Assembly: GCA_029979485.1 (NCBI GenBank)
Contig: JAPOHK010000009.1
Coordinates: 1 to 16,582, forward strand
Direction of reading: 5' to 3'
Length of the DNA stretch: 16,582 bases
Source of the DNA: Candidatus Planktophila limnetica
GTDB taxonomy: Bacteria > Actinomycetota > Actinomycetes > Nanopelagicales > Nanopelagicaceae
The notes below the pieces were generated by a model. That model was not told where the DNA came from, ran no database searches, and worked only from the letters and a program-made list of their open reading frames with translations. Shown here piece by piece: positions 14,265-16,582 of the stretch (within the stretch, counting starts at the first letter, position 1; each line of letters opens with the position of its first letter). The translations under genes and the position numbers were made by a program.

Positions 14265-14444
14265 CTATTTCTTAACGAGTGAAACTGCGGCATGTAATGC
14301 AGCGCTGAGATTGTTTGCTTCCTCTGCATTCATTTCAACTACGAGTCGACCGCCGCCTTCAAGAGGAATACGCATCACGAGTGATCGAGCCTCTTTTGTG
14401 ACCTCCATAGGACCATCACCAGTGCGGGGTTTCATAGCTGCCAT
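14265..14444 (-). CDS. DUF3117 family small protein
   Basis: This 59-residue protein matches the actinobacterial DUF3117 family, beginning MAAMKPRTGDGPMEVTKE and carrying RIPLEGGGRLVVEM, the family's most conserved stretch. The function is not known to me; the fold is probably a small beta sheet with a C-terminal helix (EEANNLSAALHAAVSL). The start at 14444 fits the family N-terminus and follows a strong AAGGAG Shine-Dalgarno 7-8 bases upstream. An in-frame codon further upstream would add 20 residues with no family match. It stands between the sigma-like gene and pepA. In mycobacteria the family member (Rv1211) lies in the same larger neighbourhood. Confidence 0.9.
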   Translation of the reverse strand: MAAMKPRTGDGPMEVTKEARSLVMRIPLEGGGRLVVEMNAEEANNLSAALHAAVSLVKK

Positions 14445-14451
14445 CTGGGGA

Positions 14452-14457
14452 CTCCTT
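14452..14457 (-). promoter_or_regulatory. Strong Shine-Dalgarno of the DUF3117 gene
   Basis: AAGGAG on the minus strand lies 7 bases before ATG 14444. It is the clearest ribosome-binding site in the window, in contrast to the leaderless-looking genes around it, and it fixes the start. Confidence 0.7.
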
Positions 14458-14512
14458 AGGGAAGAAAATCGAAGAGCGTTCTGTAAGGGATAAGTATCTC
14501 GCATCTGGAGCG

Positions 14513-14518
14513 AATATA
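14513..14518 (-). promoter_or_regulatory. Candidate -10 for the DUF3117 gene
   Basis: TATATT on the minus strand is a good -10 match about 70 bases upstream of ATG 14444. It would give a leader of about 60 bases with the AAGGAG site near its end. No clear -35 is visible. Confidence 0.3.
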
Positions 14519-14526
14519 TGAAATCG

Positions 14527-14547
14527 AAAAAAGGGGCTTATAGACCC
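14527..14547 (-). terminator. Weak candidate terminator after the sigma-like gene
   Basis: On the minus strand GGGT and GCCC (14547-14544 and 14537-14534) can form a 4-base stem with a G-T pair around a 6-base loop, followed by C and a run of six T (14532-14527). The stop codon of the sigma-like gene falls within the loop. The stem is short, so termination may be partial or absent. Confidence 0.3.
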
Positions 14548-14729
14548 AGCGTTTTGCTCAGACGAGCCTTGCCGATGGCGATTACGGCTATAACCGAACG
14601 CTCTGGAACGCCTAATTTTTGAGCAATCTCACTCGGTGACATGGATCGCAAATAATGCATAACCAAAATAATTCTTTCTTCGTCTGGGAGCGCAGCCAGA
14701 ACTTCTGCCAAAGTTTTAGGCTCGCTCAT
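14538..14729 (-). CDS. Orphan sigma-70 region 4-like helix-turn-helix protein
   Basis: This 63-residue protein resembles only region 4 of a sigma factor. LAEVLAALPDEERIILVMHY matches the helices that begin region 4.2 in ECF factors, and MSPSEIAQKLGVPERSVIAV fits a helix-turn-helix. Region 2, needed to bind core polymerase and open the -10 element, is missing. The putative recognition helix (PERSVIAVIAIGKARL) lacks the usual basic residues of the VKSRLSRAR type, so DNA binding may be altered. The start at ATG 14729 rests on a TAAACT -10-like hexamer 7 bases upstream; an in-frame codon at 14771 would add 14 residues but lies upstream of that hexamer. It could be a stand-alone regulator, an anti- or co-sigma partner, or a degenerate sigma remnant. 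I cannot name a family. Confidence 0.65.
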   Translation of the reverse strand: MSEPKTLAEVLAALPDEERIILVMHYLRSMSPSEIAQKLGVPERSVIAVIAIGKARLSKTLGL

Positions 14730-14742
14730 ATCTCTAAGTTTA
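14727..14742 (-). promoter_or_regulatory. -10-like element and leaderless start of the sigma-like gene
   Basis: TAAACT (14742-14737, minus) is 7 bases before ATG 14729 with no Shine-Dalgarno. It sets the start used for the orphan region 4 protein. Confidence 0.45.
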
Positions 14743-14752
14743 CTGTGAGATA

Positions 14753-14767
14753 GGGCAACCTTTGCCC
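14753..14767. repeat. Inverted repeat upstream of the sigma-like gene
   Basis: GGGCA (14753-14757) and TGCCC (14763-14767) are perfect inverted copies around a 5-base loop. They lie about 10 to 25 bases upstream of the -10-like TAAACT, roughly where a repressor or activator could bind. No T-run follows on the minus strand, so it is not an obvious terminator for the SRPBCC gene. Confidence 0.35.
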
Positions 14768-14792
14768 GCAAAGAGCCGACTTATAGTGAGAG

Positions 14793-15242
14793 TTATCTTA
14801 GAGTTCGAGCGAACCTACGCAGAGAAATCCATACTCCTACATATAAAGCTGGCTTTAGTATCAAAAAAACTATGCGTGGTGCCCAAATGATTTCCGACCA
14901 ATTGAATTGCGAACTCTGAGAATCAATCTCAACTACTTCAAAACGTCCGGTACCTTTAATAATTTTTCCTGTATGCAACACATCGCACACATGAGGTGGT
15001 TGCCACTGAGTAACAACCATTGTGTCCAAAACTCCGAGAAACTTAAAACGTGGGAAAAATTTATGTAACGGACCAGTAAAAGCAGCAATTTCTGTTCCTG
15101 GGCCACTTTCTATTTCAGATGTTAGCCACACTGATGTCTGTAACATCCATGAACCTTGTTTTTCCCAATTTGTTATTTCACTCCACGCGCGTTGCACACC
15201 ACATGGAAGTGTAAGTGTTAAGGCAATATGATTATCGGCCAC
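14793..15242 (-). CDS. SRPBCC/START-like ligand-binding family protein
   Basis: The protein of about 149 residues looks like a member of the SRPBCC helix-grip superfamily, which includes polyketide cyclase-like and lipid-binding proteins. The visible pattern is an N-terminal strand (HIALTLTL), a capping helix (VQRAWSEITNWEKQGSWM), then strands including GPGTEIAAFTGPL, FLGVLDTMVVTQWQPP and GKIIKGTGRFEVVEI. Ligand and activity are unknown. The C-terminal ~30 residues (IVFLILKPALYVGVW followed by basic residues) are hydrophobic and could touch the membrane. The start is taken as GTG 15242, giving MADNHIALTLTL and an 11-base overlap with the LOG gene; ATG 15260 or a codon at 15293 are alternatives with longer overlaps. 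It probably shares a transcript with the LOG gene. Confidence 0.72.
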   Translation of the reverse strand: MADNHIALTLTLPCGVQRAWSEITNWEKQGSWMLQTSVWLTSEIESGPGTEIAAFTGPLHKFFPRFKFLGVLDTMVVTQWQPPHVCDVLHTGKIIKGTGRFEVVEIDSQSSQFNWSEIIWAPRIVFLILKPALYVGVWISLRRFARTLR

Positions 15243-15774
15243 TGCAAATATCCAATGCATGATCAATAGTTGTGCACCAGTGCAGTAATTCACGTTGACC
15301 AGGTTTTACAAAACCTTCTACTTCTAGATGATCAATTAAAGTTTTTAGTGGATCATATAAACCAAATGGATCGAGTACGACGACAGGTTTTTGATGAAAA
15401 TTCAAGAAACGACCAACCCATATTTCAAATAACTCTTCGAGGGTCCCAAGACCACCAGGTAGTGCAATAAATGCATCTGCCAACTCTTCGATTCTCCCTT
15501 TACGTTCTCGCATTGAACTGACTATCTGTAACTCATGGCTATCTTTATCTGCGAACTCGATGTCTACGAGCAGCTGTGGAATTACACCGATTGTGTGACC
15601 GCCAGAATTTCTTACGCCACGTGCAACGGCGCCCATCATGGAAATATGGCCTCCACCTGAAACAAGATTCCAGGAACGCGCACCGATTGCTTCTCCAAGT
15701 TCAAATGCTAAATCTTGATATTTCTTATCAATAGTTGGAGAAGATGAGCAATACACAGATATACGTAACGACAT
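15232..15774 (-). CDS. LOG family protein (cytokinin-riboside-monophosphate phosphoribohydrolase-like)
   Basis: The 180-residue Rossmann-like protein matches the LOG/TIGR00730 family. The active-site motifs are present: SMRERK (87-92) and PGGLGTLEE (106-114), plus a glycine-rich nucleotide loop SGGGHISMMG (39-48). Characterised members cleave nucleoside 5'-monophosphates, including cytokinin ribotides, to free base and ribose 5-phosphate; mycobacterial Rv1205 has been linked to cytokinin release. Whether this protein makes cytokinins or clears nucleotides is not decidable. It is divergent from dapD with a 30-base gap and overlaps the SRPBCC gene. The ATG at 15774 has TATTGT 7 bases upstream, a leaderless-type arrangement. 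Confidence 0.88.
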   Translation of the reverse strand: MSLRISVYCSSSPTIDKKYQDLAFELGEAIGARSWNLVSGGGHISMMGAVARGVRNSGGHTIGVIPQLLVDIEFADKDSHELQIVSSMRERKGRIEELADAFIALPGGLGTLEELFEIWVGRFLNFHQKPVVVLDPFGLYDPLKTLIDHLEVEGFVKPGQRELLHWCTTIDHALDICSGR

Positions 15775-15777
15775 GGG

Positions 15778-15797
15778 CGTAACAATAGGCGTTACGC
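15778..15797. repeat. Palindrome GCGTAAC-N7-GTTACGC in the LOG/dapD gap
   Basis: GCGTAAC starts at 15778 (one further G shifts the exact edge by a base) and GTTACGC ends at 15797; the arms are perfect inverted copies around a 7-base centre. The arms overlap both -10-like elements and the repeat fills most of the 30-base gap. This is the geometry of a dimeric-regulator operator; the binding protein is unknown. Confidence 0.55.
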
Positions 15798-15798
15798 T
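15782..15798. promoter_or_regulatory. Overlapping divergent -10 elements of the LOG gene and dapD
   Basis: TATTGT on the minus strand (15787-15782) is 7 bases before the LOG ATG (15774). TACGCT on the plus strand (15793-15798) is 6 bases before the dapD ATG (15805). The two hexamers are only 5 bases apart, so the -35 region of each promoter must lie inside the other gene's first codons and polymerase could not use both at once. Confidence 0.5.
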
Positions 15799-15804
15799 TA
15801 GCCC

Positions 15805-16582
15805 ATGTCACAACGCATTGCATCAGGTCATGGACTGGCGACGGTTTCACTCAGTGGAGCCGTTTTAGATACGTGGTTTCCAGAACCTGTCTTAGGCAAT
15901 CTTTCGACGCCTGTCCTGCCATTTCTCTCCGCACTGGCCGGTGTAGATGAGATTCGCGGAGTTAAACGTGAAGTTGTTTCGCTCGAAATTGATTTAGATA
16001 AAGCCCCAGAATCCGTAAGCGATGCATATCTTCGACTTCATTTACTATCTCATCGAGTTATAAAACCTCACGAAGCAAATGTTGATGGAATATTCGGCGT
16101 TTTAAACAATGTTGTCTGGACATCAGTTGGCCCATGCCCAGTTGAAAACTTTGAAATTACAAGAGCAAATCTCAAACAAAAATACGGTGCGATTACTGTT
16201 TTGGCAGTTGATAAATTTCCACGGATGGTTGATTACGTTATTCCTTCTGGCGTCCGTATCGCTGATGCAGATCGTGTTCGACTAGGTGCACATTTAGCTT
16301 CTGGGACAACTGTGATGCACGAAGGATTCGTTAACTTTAATGCTGGAACACTTGGAACTTCCATGGTTGAAGGACGAATTTCTGCGGGCGTAGTAGTTGG
16401 TGATGGAAGCGACATTGGTGGCGGCGCTTCAATCATGGGAACTCTTAGCGGGGGCGGAAAAGAGATAATCTCAATCGGGGAAAAATGTCTTCTGGGTGCA
16501 AACTCTGGTCTTGGAATTTCACTAGTAAATAACTGTGTAATCGAATCGGGAACGTACATAACGGCTGCAGCGAAGGTTCGTC
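15805..16582 (+). CDS. dapD: DapD, tetrahydrodipicolinate N-succinyltransferase (3' end cut by window)
   Basis: The first 259 residues are present, of an expected ~310-330. DapD transfers succinate from succinyl-CoA to tetrahydrodipicolinate in the succinylase route to meso-diaminopimelate and lysine, needed for peptidoglycan. The actinobacterial type is shown by [20 protein letters not shown], which contains the catalytic glutamate (of the motif MVEGR), then [24 protein letters not shown] and [18 protein letters not shown], i.e. the left-handed beta-helix hexapeptide repeats of this trimeric enzyme. The N-terminal ~110 residues are the family's mixed domain. The ATG at 15805 has TACGCT 6 bases upstream and no Shine-Dalgarno. 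The gene is divergent from the LOG gene. The rest of the CoA-binding C-terminus is outside the window. Confidence 0.95.
   Translation, partial: MSQRIASGHGLATVSLSGAVLDTWFPEPVLGNLSTPVLPFLSALAGVDEIRGVKREVVSLEIDLDKAPESVSDAYLRLHLLSHRVIKPHEANVDGIFGVLNNVVWTSVGPCPVENFEITRANLKQKYGAITVLAVDKFPRMVDYVIPSGVRIADADRVRLGAHLASGTTVMHEGFVNFNAGTLGTSMVEGRISAGVVVGDGSDIGGGASIMGTLSGGGKEIISIGEKCLLGANSGLGISLVNNCVIESGTYITAAAKVR

Noticed and set aside
16233..16559. Minus-strand open frame of 108 codons inside dapD
   Set aside because: It is the antisense shadow of strongly conserved dapD hexapeptide-repeat sequence; its product is low-complexity Pro/Ser-rich without family match.
1..16582. tRNA/rRNA genes, CRISPR arrays, insertion sequences or prophage genes
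   Set aside because: No cloverleaf-like segment, regular spaced repeat, transposase or integrase motif was seen in any gap; gaps are at most about 95 bases.

Overview
The window looks like a chromosomal segment of a low-GC, streamlined actinobacterium. Three things support this: mshB (mycothiol synthesis) and several actinobacterial signature families (MoeZ, DUF3107, DUF3117, the Rv1220c-type methyltransferase, actinobacterial DapD); AT-rich coding sequence with gaps of at most about 95 bases; and gene order that, from memory, matches two Mycobacterium tuberculosis neighbourhoods (Rv3206c to Rv3213c, and Rv1201c to Rv1232c in reverse). Freshwater Nanopelagicales (acI) would fit, but lineage is an inference. 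No tRNA, rRNA, CRISPR or mobile element was seen.

Layout. 1-1525 (minus): moeZ followed without a gap by mshB, which runs off the left edge. 1619-3857 (plus): a TetR regulator, then DUF3107 abutting a DEAD-box RNA helicase. 3854-7683 (minus): a five-gene operon (EamA transporter, PHP phosphoesterase, MarC membrane protein, MpaB/DUF2236 protein, ParA-like ATPase) in which every junction is a 4-base ATGA overlap; the last gene carries an in-frame TAG at codon 29. 7755-9566 (plus): a soluble MgtE-N/CBS protein and a DUF1003 membrane protein, whose 3' end overlaps mrp by 36 bases. 9531-14229 (minus): leucyl aminopeptidase, O-methyltransferase, HtrA-type protease, TatB and Mrp. 14265-15774 (minus): LOG-family protein, SRPBCC protein, an orphan sigma region-4-like protein and DUF3117. 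15805-16582 (plus): dapD, cut by the right edge.

How the genes fit together. The window mixes housekeeping functions: sulfur transfer and mycothiol (moeZ, mshB), RNA unwinding, envelope protein quality control and export (htrA, tatB), Fe-S assembly (mrp), peptide turnover (pepA) and lysine/diaminopimelate synthesis (dapD). Many first genes of transcription units have a TANNNT -10-like hexamer 6 to 8 bases before the start codon and no Shine-Dalgarno, which suggests leaderless transcripts; this also helps set several starts. DUF3117 and moeZ by contrast have Shine-Dalgarno sequences.

The most unusual points are the interrupted ParA gene with an atypical P-loop and a 9-base inverted repeat beside the stop; the 30-base LOG/dapD divergent region, with a palindrome laid over both -10 elements; the absence of sigE/rseA between the methyltransferase and htrA together with a lone sigma region-4 protein 2.4 kb away; and the channel-less MgtE-like protein paired with DUF1003.
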